This document shows, one piece after another, positions 1 to 8,973 of a stretch of 64,000 bases of DNA; the first letter of the stretch is position 1; each line of letters begins with the position of its first letter. The DNA comes from Pseudaminobacter soli (ex Zhang et al. 2022) (GTDB taxonomy: Bacteria; Pseudomonadota; Alphaproteobacteria; Rhizobiales; Rhizobiaceae). The stretch lies in assembly GCF_014595955.1 (NCBI RefSeq), contig NZ_JABVCF010000017.1, positions 26,405 to 90,404 on the forward strand, read 5' to 3'. Made by a program: the position numbers and the translations under genes. Below the pieces are notes generated by a model, which worked only from the letters and a program-made list of their open reading frames with translations, ran no database searches and was not told the DNA's origin.

Positions 1-35
1 AATGAAAACCCGGCTGCCGCATGCCCGCCGGCCGC

Positions 36-75
36 GTCAAGTGTGAAGCTTCGCCCGGCTTCGCCGGCACTTGAC
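36..75. repeat. Nested inverted repeat upstream of the first gene
   Basis: An outer stem pairs GTCAAGTG (36-43) with CACTTGAC (68-75). An inner stem pairs CCGGC (55-59) with GCCGG (63-67). It lies about 110 bp before the first CDS. It could be the terminator of a gene left of the window or a regulator-binding dyad; there is no T-tract. Confidence 0.4.
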
Positions 76-185
76 CCGCCCGGACGGAGAGGCGGCCGCT
101 GGGGAGGGGTCAGGAAGGACTGAAGATGATGGTGATCCCCAGGATGCGCCGCGCTCCAGTCCGACGAGGCTGAAGGAGCCCGCCA

Positions 186-791
186 ATGAACCCCGTTTCA
201 CCGATCCGTAAAGTCTACCAGGGCATTGCCGACCACCGGCAGATGTTTCGCATGTTCGACCGTCATGCCCAGCGTCCAAACCGTTTCGAGGACGCCGAGG
301 GCAGCCTCTATAGCGGCGAATGGTTCGAGCTTGCCGAGACCGAGCATGACTACATGTTCAACATCCTGCCGCCGCTCTTCATGAACGGCGAGATGTTTGC
401 CATGCGCGAATTCCTCACACGCAGCATCACCAGCGTCTTTTTCACGCTGAAGATCGATGACCGGTTGCGGTTCTTCCACGGCTATTGCGACCTTGCCAGC
501 AAGGGCTCGCCCGCGCACATGCGCGCCGCGATCGTCGAGCGGGAAAGCCGGCCCGTCCGCGCGATGACGCGTGAAGAGCGTATCGAGCATATCTGGAGTT
601 CGACTCACGACGAGTATCGCGGCTATGCCGATTGGCGTTTTCCGCGCGCGCAGCGAGGCCGGCGGACAGTCCTGTTTTTCGGTCCCGACCGAAGCCGTGA
701 CGTCAAGCTGCTCGACCAGCTCACGAACGCAGAGATCGCGGCCAAGCTGCCGGTCCACCTCAGCCATCTTCCTCTGGCCGTTGCAGCGTGA
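186..791 (+). CDS. DUF1419-family plasmid protein
   Basis: A 201-residue soluble protein of unknown function. It resembles DUF1419 proteins of rhizobial plasmids, with the recognisable stretches YSGEWFE, HDYMFNILPPLFM and MTREERIEHIWSSTHDEYRGY; the assignment is from memory of the family. There is no signal peptide or membrane segment. AAGGAG (173-178) sits 7 bp before ATG 186 and decides the start. A second unknown gene follows 10 bp downstream, so the two are probably co-transcribed at the head of the accessory block that contains the methylase-helicase. No catalytic motif was recognised. Confidence 0.7.
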   Translation: MNPVSPIRKVYQGIADHRQMFRMFDRHAQRPNRFEDAEGSLYSGEWFELAETEHDYMFNILPPLFMNGEMFAMREFLTRSITSVFFTLKIDDRLRFFHGYCDLASKGSPAHMRAAIVERESRPVRAMTREERIEHIWSSTHDEYRGYADWRFPRAQRGRRTVLFFGPDRSRDVKLLDQLTNAEIAAKLPVHLSHLPLAVAA

Positions 792-801
792 GGGGGCGAC
801 G

Positions 802-1200
802 ATGTTCACGTTTCCCACTGTTGCCGTTCGCAAGGTCATCGAACGCGGAAAGGCAGATGCCGCCATCAACGGCGGGTTCCGCAATCCCTATTACGGCATG
901 AAGCCCGCCGAGGGCGAGATTCCTGGGCACTGGCTCGTTGGAGATCAGGGCGTCTACATCATGTCGAACGGAAAACTCCCCGATGGTGAGCGGCCGCTCG
1001 TCGTTTATTCCGAGGAGTGCCATCCGGTCGGCAATCCCGACTGGTTTCACTACAAGCACCGCCATTTCGGTTGCGATGACGGCATCGAATTCATCGACGC
1101 CGAGCAACTAATCCCGATGTTCGATCGGAACCTGCGCTGCACGCATCTCAATGTGCAGCTCACCGTGGCGCATGTCTCGCTATCCCTGATCGCCCGCTAA
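802..1200 (+). CDS. Small conserved plasmid protein (DUF3085-like?)
   Basis: A 132-residue soluble protein. The core contains YYGMKPAEGEIPGHWLVGDQGVYIMSNG, here described as a Gly/Trp-rich segment at about residues 30-57, and reminds me of the DUF3085 family found beside DUF1419 on rhizobial plasmids; that link is tentative. ATG 802 is preceded by a G-rich tract (GAGGGGG). A longer in-frame reading from 571 overlaps the DUF1419 gene and is unlikely. The position between the DUF1419 gene and the methylase-helicase suggests one operon. The function is unknown. Confidence 0.6.
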   Translation: MFTFPTVAVRKVIERGKADAAINGGFRNPYYGMKPAEGEIPGHWLVGDQGVYIMSNGKLPDGERPLVVYSEECHPVGNPDWFHYKHRHFGCDDGIEFIDAEQLIPMFDRNLRCTHLNVQLTVAHVSLSLIAR

Positions 1201-1283
1201 CCCCCTCAAATCCAGTAGCATTTTCACGTGGCCGACACCGTCGCCCGCGTGACTGCGCTCGCCTGTCACCAAGGAGATTTATC

Positions 1284-4200
1284 ATGTCGCATGACAACCC
1301 CTTCACCATCGATCTTTTCGGCAACACGGCCCTTTCGTCCGGTCTCGGTCTCAGCGTGACGGCCTTTGCCGGCAACTTCGAACCTGACGACGATCCGGAA
1401 CCACCGTCCCCGGCGCCGGCGATGCCGATCGCAGCCATCGCGCGGGCGCCTTCCAAGCTCTGCCGGGAGCGGGGTTCGAACTTCTATCTCGCCGATAGTC
1501 GGGGTCTCGCGCGCGGCTGGAAGGAACGCGCCCGGGACAATATCGCTGCGATCCGGCTTGCCGCCGCGATCGAGGCGGAAGAGCGTCCGGCCACCGCCGA
1601 AGAGCAGGAGCAACTAATCCGCTTCACCGGCTTCGGTGCGTCCGATCTTGCCAACGGCGTCTTCCGCCGGCCCGGCGAAATCGACTTCCGCAAGGGCTGG
1701 GACGAGATCGGCTCCGATCTGGAAGATGCGGTCGGCGAAAGCGACTATGCTTCGCTTGCCCGCTGCACCCAATATGCCCATTTCACGCCTGAATTCATCA
1801 TCCGGGCAATCTGGTCTGGCCTCAAGCGGATGGGTTGGCGCGGCGGGCGTGTGCTGGAGCCTGGGTTTGGCACGGGGCTGTTTCCGGCGTTGTTGCCGGA
1901 ACCGCTGCGCGATGTGTCCCACTTCACCGGCGTAGAATTCGATCCTGTCACGGCACGCATTGCCACGCTGTTGCAACCGCGGGCGCGGATCGTCATCGGG
2001 GATTTCGCCCGCACCGAACTGCCGACGAGCTTTGATCTCGCCATCGGCAATCCGCCCTTCTCCGACCGCACCGTCCGTTCCGACCGGGCCTATCGTTCGC
2101 TCAGCCTGCGCCTGCACGACTACTTCATCGCGAGATCGATCGATCTGTTGAAGCCGGGGGCGCTGGCGGCCTTCGTCACCAGTTCCGGCACTTTTGATAA
2201 GGCCGATGTCTCCGCACGCGAGCACATTGCGAAAACCGCGGACCTGATCGCCGCCATCCGCCTGCCCGAAGGGAGCTTCCGCGCCGATGCGGGCACCGAC
2301 GTCGTGGTGGACATCCTGTTTTTCCGGAAGAGGAAGGTCGCGGAGCCTGAAGGCGATCTGTCCTGGCTCGACACCGAAGAGGTGCGGCCGGCGACCGACG
2401 ATGAGGGCGCGATCCGCGTCAATCGCTGGTTCGCTCGGCATCCGGACTTCGTGCTTGGTACGCATGCGCTGACCTCCGGTTCCTTCGGCGAGACCTACAC
2501 ATGCCTGCCTCGCGAAGGCGAAGATCTCGATGCCGCATTGTCCGCCGCCGTCAATCTCCTTCCGGAAGGCCGCTACGACGGCGAACCGGCAGAGATCGAT
2601 TTCGACCTGGATGAGGCCGACGATCAGACCGTCGTCGATCTGCCCAATGGCCGGCATGTGCGCGAAGGCAGTTTCTTCCTCGACAACGCCCGCGGCCTCA
2701 TGCAGGTGATTGACGGCGAGCCGGTCCCGGTGAAGGTGCGCAAGGGCCGCGGCACCGACGGCATCCCCGAAAAGCATGCCCGCATCATCCGCAAGCTGAT
2801 CCCGGTCCGCGATGCTGTGCGGGAAGTACTCAAGGCGCAGGGACTGGACCAGCCCTGGAAGGACCTTCAGGTCCGGTTACGCATAGCGTGGTCAAGCTTC
2901 GTTCGCGACTTCGGACCAATCAACCACACCATTGTCTCAATCAGCGAGGACCCGGAGACCGGCGAGACGCGCGAAAGCCATCGGCGTCCCAACCTTCAGC
3001 CCTTCCTCGACGATCCCGACTGCTGGCTGGTCGCCTCGATCGAGGACTACGACCTCGAAAACGACACGGCCAGGCCCGGGCCGATCTTCACCGAGCGCGT
3101 GATCTCTCCGCCGGCACCGCCGGTGATTTCCAGCGCAGCCGACGTGCTCGCCGTGGTTCTCAATGAACGCGGCCGTGTCGATCTCGATCATATCGCCGAG
3201 TTGCTGCACCGCGACCCGGCCGACGTCGTCGCCGAGCTTGGCAGCGCCATCTTCCGCGATCCCGCCGACGGCTCCTGGCAGATGGCCGACGCCTACCTGT
3301 CCGGCCATGTCCGTGACAAGCTGAAGGTCGCGGAAGCCGCTGCCCTTCTCGATCCGGTCTATGAGCGCAACGTCACCGCCCTGCAGGGCGTGCAGCGGGT
3401 CGACCTTCGCCCCTCTGACATCACCGCGCGTCTCGGCGCGCCGTGGATTCCCGCCCTCGACGTCGTCGCCTTCGTCAAGGAGACGATGGAAACTGATATC
3501 AGGATCCATCACATGCCGGAACTGGCGTCATGGACCGTCGAGGCCCGCCAGCTTGGCTATCTCGCCGTCGGCACCTCCGAATGGGGGACCGGACGCCGGC
3601 ATGCCGGCGAGTTGCTGGCTGATGCGCTCAACAGCCGCGTGCCGCAGATCTTCGATACGATCAAGGAGGAGATGAGCGAACGCCGCGTGCTCAATGTCGT
3701 CGATACCGAGGCAGCCAAGGAGAAGCTCCACAAGATCAAGGAGGCCTTCCAGCGCTGGATCTGGTCCGACCCGGACCGCACCGACCGGCTCGCCCGGGTC
3801 TATAATGACAAGTTGAACAATATCGCGCCACGAGCGTTCGACGGGTCCCATCTGAAGCTTCCAAGCGCCTCGGGCGCCTTCGTTCTTTATGGGCACCAGA
3901 TGCGTGGAATCTGGCGCATCATTTCGGCCGGCTCGACCTATCTTGCCCACGCCGTCGGCGCCGGTAAGACGATGACGATGGCAGCCGCGATCATGGAGCA
4001 GCGGCGTCTCGGCCTGATCGCCAAGGCCATGCTCACTGTCCCCGGCCATTGCCTGGCGCAGGTGGCGCGCGAGTTTCTGGCGCTTTATCCCACCGCGCGC
4101 ATTCTGGTCGCTGATGAAACCAACTTCACTTTAGCCAAGCGTGCGCGCTTCCTGTCGCGGGCCGCAACCGCGACATGGGACGCAATCATCATCACGCATT

Positions 4201-6374
4201 CCGCGTTCAAGTTCATCGGCGTTCCTTCTGCCTTCGAGCAGCAGATGATCCACGATGAGCTCGAGCTTTTCGAAACCCTCCTCATCAAGGTCGAAAGCGA
4301 CGACCGCGTCTCGCGTAAACGGCTCGAGCGGCTGAAGGAGGGCTTGCAGGAACGGCTCGAAGCACTCTCCACCCGCAAGGACGATCTTTTGACTATCGCC
4401 GAGATCGGCGTCGACCAGATCATCGTCGACGAGGCGCAAGAATTTCGGAAGCTGTCATTCGCGACGAATATCTCGACGCTGAAGGGCGTCGATCCGAACG
4501 GTTCACAGAGGGCATGGGATCTCTACGTCAAATCCCGCTTCATCGAGACGAAGAACCCGGGTAGGGCGCTCGTGCTCGCCTCCGGCACGCCGATCACCAA
4601 TACGCTCGGCGAAATGTTCACCGTACAGCGCCTCATGGATCATGCGGCGTTGATGCAGCGCGGCCTGCACGAGTTCGACGCCTGGGCGTCGACCTTCGGC
4701 GACACGACGACCGAGCTGGAGCTTCAGCCGTCCGGCAAATACAAGCCCGTTTCCAGGTTTGCCTGCTTCGTCAACGTCCCCGAGCTGATCGCGATGTTCC
4801 GTTCCTTTGCGGACGTCGTGATGCCGGACGACCTGCGCCAATTCGTGAAGGTGCCGGCAATCTCCACCGGCAAGCGCCAGATCGTCACATCGAAGCCGAC
4901 ACAGGCCTTCAAACACTACCAGATGGTCCTGGCTGCGCGCATTGCCGAGATCGAGAAGCGCGACCGGCCGCCAGAACTTGGCGATGACATCCTGCTCTCC
5001 GTGATCACCGATGGTCGCCATGCCGCGATCGACCTCCGCCTCGTCGACCCCGACAATGACAATGAGGCGGACAACAAGCTCAACAACCTCATCTCGAATG
5101 CCTTCAATATCTGGAAGGCGACCGCAAACAACGACTATATCCGCCATGACGGCACGCCGTTCGAACTGGCGGGCGCCGCACAGATGATCTTCAGCGATCT
5201 CGGCACGATCAGCGTCGAGAAGAGCAGGGGCTTTTCCGCCTATCGCTGGATCCGTGACGAGCTCATCCGCATGGGCGTGCCAGCCAGTGAGATTGCTTTC
5301 ATGCAAGACTATAAAAAGTCGGAGGCCAAGCAGCGGCTTTTCGGCGACGTGCGCGCGGGCAAAGTCCGCTTCCTGATCGGAAGTTCCGAAACGATGGGCA
5401 CCGGCGTCAATGCGCAACTGCGGCTGAAGGCGCTCCACCATCTGGACGTACCCTGGCTGCCGTCGCAGATCGAGCAGCGCGAGGGTCGCATCGTGCGTCA
5501 GGGAAACCAGCACGACCAGATCGATATCTTCGCCTACGCCACCGAAGGATCGCTCGACGCGACCATGTGGCAGAACAACGAACGCAAAGCCCGCTTCATC
5601 GCCGCAGCGCTCTCCGGCGATACCTCCGTCCGGCGTCTTGAAGATCTCGGTGAGGGGCAGGCAAACCAGTTCGCCATGGCCAAGGCTATCGCATCCGGCG
5701 ACCAACGCTTGATGCAGAAGGCGGGGCTCGAAGCCGATGTCGCCCGGCTGGAGCGCCTGCGTGCCGCCCATATCGACGATCAACACGCCGTCCGCCGGCA
5801 GTTTCGCGACGCCGAGCGCGATATCGAGCTATGCACACGGCGGGTTGCCGAGATCGGCCGGGATATCGAGCTTCTTGTTCCGACCGCCGGCGAGGCATTC
5901 TCCATGACGGTGGCCGGCAAATTCTACACTGAGCGCAAGGAGGCAGGCCGCGCGCTCATGAAGGAGATCCTGACCCTGGTGCAGCTTCAGCAGGAAGGCG
6001 AGAGCATCGTCGCCTCCCTCGGCGGCTTCGACCTCGAATTCGACGGCCAGCGCTTCGGCAAAGAGGGCTACCGCTACACCACGGTGCTGATGCGCACCGG
6101 CGCGGATTCCGAAGTCGAACTCGCGATGACGGTCACGCCACTCGGAGCAATTTCGCGCCTCGAGCACGCGCTCGACGATTTCGAGGGTGACCGCGAGCGC
6201 TATCGTCAGCGCCTTTCCGACGCTCGTCGCAGGCTCGCATCATACCAGTCCCGGGACAATGGTGCCGAGTTCGCCTTCGCCGGCGATCTGGTCGAAAAGC
6301 GACGGCAGCTTGGGGAGGTGGAGGCGGCCCTAGCAGCCGACATCGAACCAGCCAAGGAATCGCTCGCGGCATAG
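1284..6374 (+). CDS. Giant DNA methylase-helicase fusion, candidate anti-restriction protein
   Basis: A 1696-residue protein with two enzymatic modules. Residues about 160-330 form an N6-adenine methyltransferase-like domain with the SAM motif LEPGFGTG (191-198) and the catalytic NPPF (256-259). The C-terminal half is a superfamily 2 (SNF2-like) helicase with Walker A GAGKT (892-896), DEAQ (1049-1052) and the arginine-finger motif QREGRIVRQG (1398-1407). The last 250 residues are charged and probably coiled. AAGGAG (1271-1276) sets the start. Such fusions occur on rhizobial conjugative plasmids. Phage P1 DarB has the same methylase-helicase logic and protects injected DNA from type I restriction, so an anti-restriction or DNA-protection role is inferred. 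Neither target specificity nor activity can be read from the sequence. Confidence 0.8.
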   Translation: MSHDNPFTIDLFGNTALSSGLGLSVTAFAGNFEPDDDPEPPSPAPAMPIAAIARAPSKLCRERGSNFYLADSRGLARGWKERARDNIAAIRLAAAIEAEERPATAEEQEQLIRFTGFGASDLANGVFRRPGEIDFRKGWDEIGSDLEDAVGESDYASLARCTQYAHFTPEFIIRAIWSGLKRMGWRGGRVLEPGFGTGLFPALLPEPLRDVSHFTGVEFDPVTARIATLLQPRARIVIGDFARTELPTSFDLAIGNPPFSDRTVRSDRAYRSLSLRLHDYFIARSIDLLKPGALAAFVTSSGTFDKADVSAREHIAKTADLIAAIRLPEGSFRADAGTDVVVDILFFRKRKVAEPEGDLSWLDTEEVRPATDDEGAIRVNRWFARHPDFVLGTHALTSGSFGETYTCLPREGEDLDAALSAAVNLLPEGRYDGEPAEIDFDLDEADDQTVVDLPNGRHVREGSFFLDNARGLMQVIDGEPVPVKVRKGRGTDGIPEKHARIIRKLIPVRDAVREVLKAQGLDQPWKDLQVRLRIAWSSFVRDFGPINHTIVSISEDPETGETRESHRRPNLQPFLDDPDCWLVASIEDYDLENDTARPGPIFTERVISPPAPPVISSAADVLAVVLNERGRVDLDHIAELLHRDPADVVAELGSAIFRDPADGSWQMADAYLSGHVRDKLKVAEAAALLDPVYERNVTALQGVQRVDLRPSDITARLGAPWIPALDVVAFVKETMETDIRIHHMPELASWTVEARQLGYLAVGTSEWGTGRRHAGELLADALNSRVPQIFDTIKEEMSERRVLNVVDTEAAKEKLHKIKEAFQRWIWSDPDRTDRLARVYNDKLNNIAPRAFDGSHLKLPSASGAFVLYGHQMRGIWRIISAGSTYLAHAVGAGKTMTMAAAIMEQRRLGLIAKAMLTVPGHCLAQVAREFLALYPTARILVADETNFTLAKRARFLSRAATATWDAIIITHSAFKFIGVPSAFEQQMIHDELELFETLLIKVESDDRVSRKRLERLKEGLQERLEALSTRKDDLLTIAEIGVDQIIVDEAQEFRKLSFATNISTLKGVDPNGSQRAWDLYVKSRFIETKNPGRALVLASGTPITNTLGEMFTVQRLMDHAALMQRGLHEFDAWASTFGDTTTELELQPSGKYKPVSRFACFVNVPELIAMFRSFADVVMPDDLRQFVKVPAISTGKRQIVTSKPTQAFKHYQMVLAARIAEIEKRDRPPELGDDILLSVITDGRHAAIDLRLVDPDNDNEADNKLNNLISNAFNIWKATANNDYIRHDGTPFELAGAAQMIFSDLGTISVEKSRGFSAYRWIRDELIRMGVPASEIAFMQDYKKSEAKQRLFGDVRAGKVRFLIGSSETMGTGVNAQLRLKALHHLDVPWLPSQIEQREGRIVRQGNQHDQIDIFAYATEGSLDATMWQNNERKARFIAAALSGDTSVRRLEDLGEGQANQFAMAKAIASGDQRLMQKAGLEADVARLERLRAAHIDDQHAVRRQFRDAERDIELCTRRVAEIGRDIELLVPTAGEAFSMTVAGKFYTERKEAGRALMKEILTLVQLQQEGESIVASLGGFDLEFDGQRFGKEGYRYTTVLMRTGADSEVELAMTVTPLGAISRLEHALDDFEGDRERYRQRLSDARRRLASYQSRDNGAEFAFAGDLVEKRRQLGEVEAALAADIEPAKESLAA

Positions 6375-6382
6375 TTCGCTGT

Positions 6383-6459
6383 GAAGGAGAGGAGAAAGAC
6401 GAAAAGATAAGGAGGAAAGAGGGAAAGAGGAAATCCGGTTCGCCGATCGGCCGAACCGG
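6383..6459 (+). promoter_or_regulatory. Polypurine tract followed by a perfect dyad
   Basis: Bases 6383-6433 contain only two pyrimidines. A perfect 8-bp dyad follows: CCGGTTCG (6435-6442) with CGAACCGG (6452-6459), around a spacer that itself contains ccgatcgg. It lies between the methylase-helicase stop and the ParB-like start. It could be a terminator-like structure or a binding site for the ParB-like protein encoded just downstream. Confidence 0.4.
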
Positions 6460-6666
6460 TGATGCATGCGCTCAACCGCGCCGCTCGCAATCCCGGCCGC
6501 GTCGTCCTTCGCAGGGCTGTTAGCCCCGCTTGTCCTGCCGGGCAGGGATGCTCGGCCGCAGTTGCACCGGTCCGCCAGCTCGGCGGGCCGGGGGGTGTCT
6601 TCGAGAAGAAGACGAGAAAGGACGCAGCGATTGGCTGTGTCCGGCAACCCCGTAAGGAGCATTTCT

Positions 6667-8406
6667 ATGGAACTGAAGTTTGTTGATCCGCGCGCGCTGA
6701 AGGGAAACCCCGACAAGGCGCGACGTTCAAAGTCCAGCCCGCAGGCTGACGCATTGCTGCTAGCGACCATCCGCGCCGTCGGTATCGTGCAGCCGCCTGT
6801 CGTCGCACCGGAATCCGATGGTGGCAACGGCTACGTCATCGATGCCGGCCATCGCCGCGTCAAGCAGGCCATCGCCGCAGGGCTTGAAGAGATCGCCGTG
6901 CTGGTGATCGAGCGAGCCGATGATGGCGGTGCGATGCGCTCGCTCGCAGAAACGCTGGCGCATGAACAGCTCAATCCCGTCGATCAGTGGCGGGCGATTG
7001 AACGTCTGGTCGGGCTCGGTTGGACCGAGGAAGCGATCGCCGTCGCTCTGGCTCTGCCGGTTCGCCAGATACGCAAGCTGCGTCTGCTCGCCAATGTCCT
7101 GCCGGCAATGCTCGACCAGATGGCCAAGGGCGATATGCCCAATGAGAGCCAGCTGCGCACCATCGCAGCAGCGTCGCTCGACGAACAGAAGGAGGTCTGG
7201 AAGAAGCACAAGCCTTCGAAGGCCGACCCGCAGGTCTCCTGGTGGAGCGTAGCGCAGGGCCTGCAGAAGACCCGCATGTATGCCCGGGACGCCAGCTTCG
7301 GCGACGAACTCTCGCAGGCCTACGGCATTGCCTGGGTCGAGGATCTGTTCGCACCCGCCGACCAGGACAGCCGCTATACCACCGACGTCGAGGCATTCCT
7401 TGGCGCGCAGCAGGAGTGGATGACGCAGCACCTCCCCAAGAAGGGGGTTATCACCGAGACCAACAATTGGGGCCAGCCCGAACTGCCAAAGAAGGCGGAA
7501 CGCGTCTTTGGCAAGCCGGGCAAGTCCGACCATACGGCGCTCTACCTTGATCGCGAGGGGAAGGTGCAGACGGTGCATTTCCGCATGCCGGAGGCGAAGA
7601 AGCCCAAGAAAGGCGAGCAGACGGCCGGCGAGGGTGACGATACTGCGATCGTCGTGAAGACCCGCCCCGATGTCACCCGCAAGGGCATCGAGATGATCGG
7701 TGATCTGCGCACCGATGCTCTGCATGAAGCGCTGTCTCGGGCACCGATCGAGGACGACACGCTGATGGCGCTGTTGGTCCTGGCGTTCGCCGGCCAGAAC
7801 GTGACAGTGGCGTCCGGCACGCGCGACATCTCGTATTATGGGGCGGCCGGCCTTGGCGAACATGCCGCGCGCCTGTTCGATCAGGAGGGCAAGCTCGACT
7901 TCGACATGGATACGCTTCGGGTCGCCGTGCGCTCACTCCTGATCGACGTGCTGTCGTGCAGGGAAAACCGTTCGGACGGCGGCGTGGTCGCCCGTGTGGC
8001 TGGCGATGTGATCGGCGCGGACAGCTTCCTGCCGAACATGGGTACGGAGGACTTCCTCTCGTGCCTGTCGCGGCCGGCGCTGGAGGCGTCGTGCGCGGAC
8101 ACGTCGGTCCTTCCCCGGCAGAAGGTCAAGGACACCCGCGCGGCCCTGGTCGAGCACTTCAAGGAAGGTCGCTTCGTCCATCCGTCGGCGCTGTTCGGTC
8201 CCGATCAGACAAAGCTCGTTTCGTGGCTGAAGAAGAACGAACGAATCGAACAGCCTGAAGACGACGCCACGCCGGAAGCCCAGGACGAGCTCGACGGTGA
8301 CGCGGCCGTCGACCCGGCGCTTGACTACGTCGATGAAGGTCCGGCTCCGCAGGACGAGGATCTCACCGACGAGCAGCGGGAGGCCTACAAGGTGGCTGCC
8401 GAGTAG
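6667..8406 (+). CDS. ParB/RepB/Spo0J-like N-terminal domain protein
   Basis: A 579-residue protein. Residues about 1-100 carry the ParB-type fold, with a GIVQPPVV segment and the GHRRVKQA box, followed by a helical region with EQLNPVDQWRAIERL and a probable helix-turn-helix around residues 110-140. The long C-terminal half is not recognised and ends in an acidic tail. AAGGAG (6654-6659), 7 bp before ATG 6667, sets the start; an in-frame reading from 6466 has no such support. It is much larger than a repABC RepB and is not beside repA, so it is probably an accessory DNA-binding or CTPase/nuclease-like protein and not the plasmid's partition protein. It lies in the same direction as the methylase-helicase. 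Confidence 0.75.
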   Translation: MELKFVDPRALKGNPDKARRSKSSPQADALLLATIRAVGIVQPPVVAPESDGGNGYVIDAGHRRVKQAIAAGLEEIAVLVIERADDGGAMRSLAETLAHEQLNPVDQWRAIERLVGLGWTEEAIAVALALPVRQIRKLRLLANVLPAMLDQMAKGDMPNESQLRTIAAASLDEQKEVWKKHKPSKADPQVSWWSVAQGLQKTRMYARDASFGDELSQAYGIAWVEDLFAPADQDSRYTTDVEAFLGAQQEWMTQHLPKKGVITETNNWGQPELPKKAERVFGKPGKSDHTALYLDREGKVQTVHFRMPEAKKPKKGEQTAGEGDDTAIVVKTRPDVTRKGIEMIGDLRTDALHEALSRAPIEDDTLMALLVLAFAGQNVTVASGTRDISYYGAAGLGEHAARLFDQEGKLDFDMDTLRVAVRSLLIDVLSCRENRSDGGVVARVAGDVIGADSFLPNMGTEDFLSCLSRPALEASCADTSVLPRQKVKDTRAALVEHFKEGRFVHPSALFGPDQTKLVSWLKKNERIEQPEDDATPEAQDELDGDAAVDPALDYVDEGPAPQDEDLTDEQREAYKVAAE

Positions 8407-8496
8407 GCGCCACTTCTTCCATTCCGAACGATCATCGCGCCGCCGGCACATCACCGGCGGCGGTTCTGCTTTCCGCTCAACACCATGGAGAAAACC

Positions 8497-8973
8497 ATGT
8501 CCGCTCAATTGATCTACGACCTCGTGCCACTGGGCTCGACCCTGACATATTCTGACGGTTCCCCACGCCCTCCGGAACGGCATCGCAACAAGCTCGCCGC
8601 CTGGGAAAACCGCAACTCGGGTGGTCGGCTGATCCGCAAACAGGCAGAAGCCCGTGTCGGTAACACGACGATTCCCGCGTCCATCACCCTCCACGAGGGT
8701 GACTACGGCAGTCAGGGCACGATCGTCCTGCGTGTCCATCGGACGTTTTCGGTGAACAGCGAACTCAAGTTCGCGGTCAAGGAACGGCCCGCTATTGGCT
8801 CGGTCCTCGTTCTCGATCGGGCTGGCGACGACGCCGAGCTTGTCCATCTTGCCGCGAGTCGCGCTGCTGCCGAGGAATGGCTTACCCACCACGGTTACCC
8901 GAAGGCCGTGCTGCAGGAAGTCACCGCCGACGCCGTGGTGGCCGACATTGTCGAGGGGAGGGCAGCGGCATGA
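8497..8973 (+). CDS. Conserved plasmid protein of unknown function
   Basis: A 158-residue soluble protein; no family recognised. The start at 8497 is chosen because GGAG lies 7 bp upstream, and that sequence is inside the alternative start ATG 8485 (four residues longer). Its stop overlaps the next start as ATGA (8970-8973), which indicates translational coupling. The gene belongs to a three-gene set running to 10177 and follows the ParB-like gene after 90 bp. Confidence 0.6.
   Translation: MSAQLIYDLVPLGSTLTYSDGSPRPPERHRNKLAAWENRNSGGRLIRKQAEARVGNTTIPASITLHEGDYGSQGTIVLRVHRTFSVNSELKFAVKERPAIGSVLVLDRAGDDAELVHLAASRAAAEEWLTHHGYPKAVLQEVTADAVVADIVEGRAAA

Noticed and set aside
198..884. Long minus-strand frame opposite the DUF1419 gene
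   Set aside because: It has no recognisable domain or supported start and is explained by GC-rich codon bias on the coding strand.
4503..5786. 427-codon minus-strand frame inside the methylase-helicase gene
   Set aside because: It mirrors helicase-domain codons, and the + strand has clear motifs; the minus translation is low-complexity and unrecognisable.
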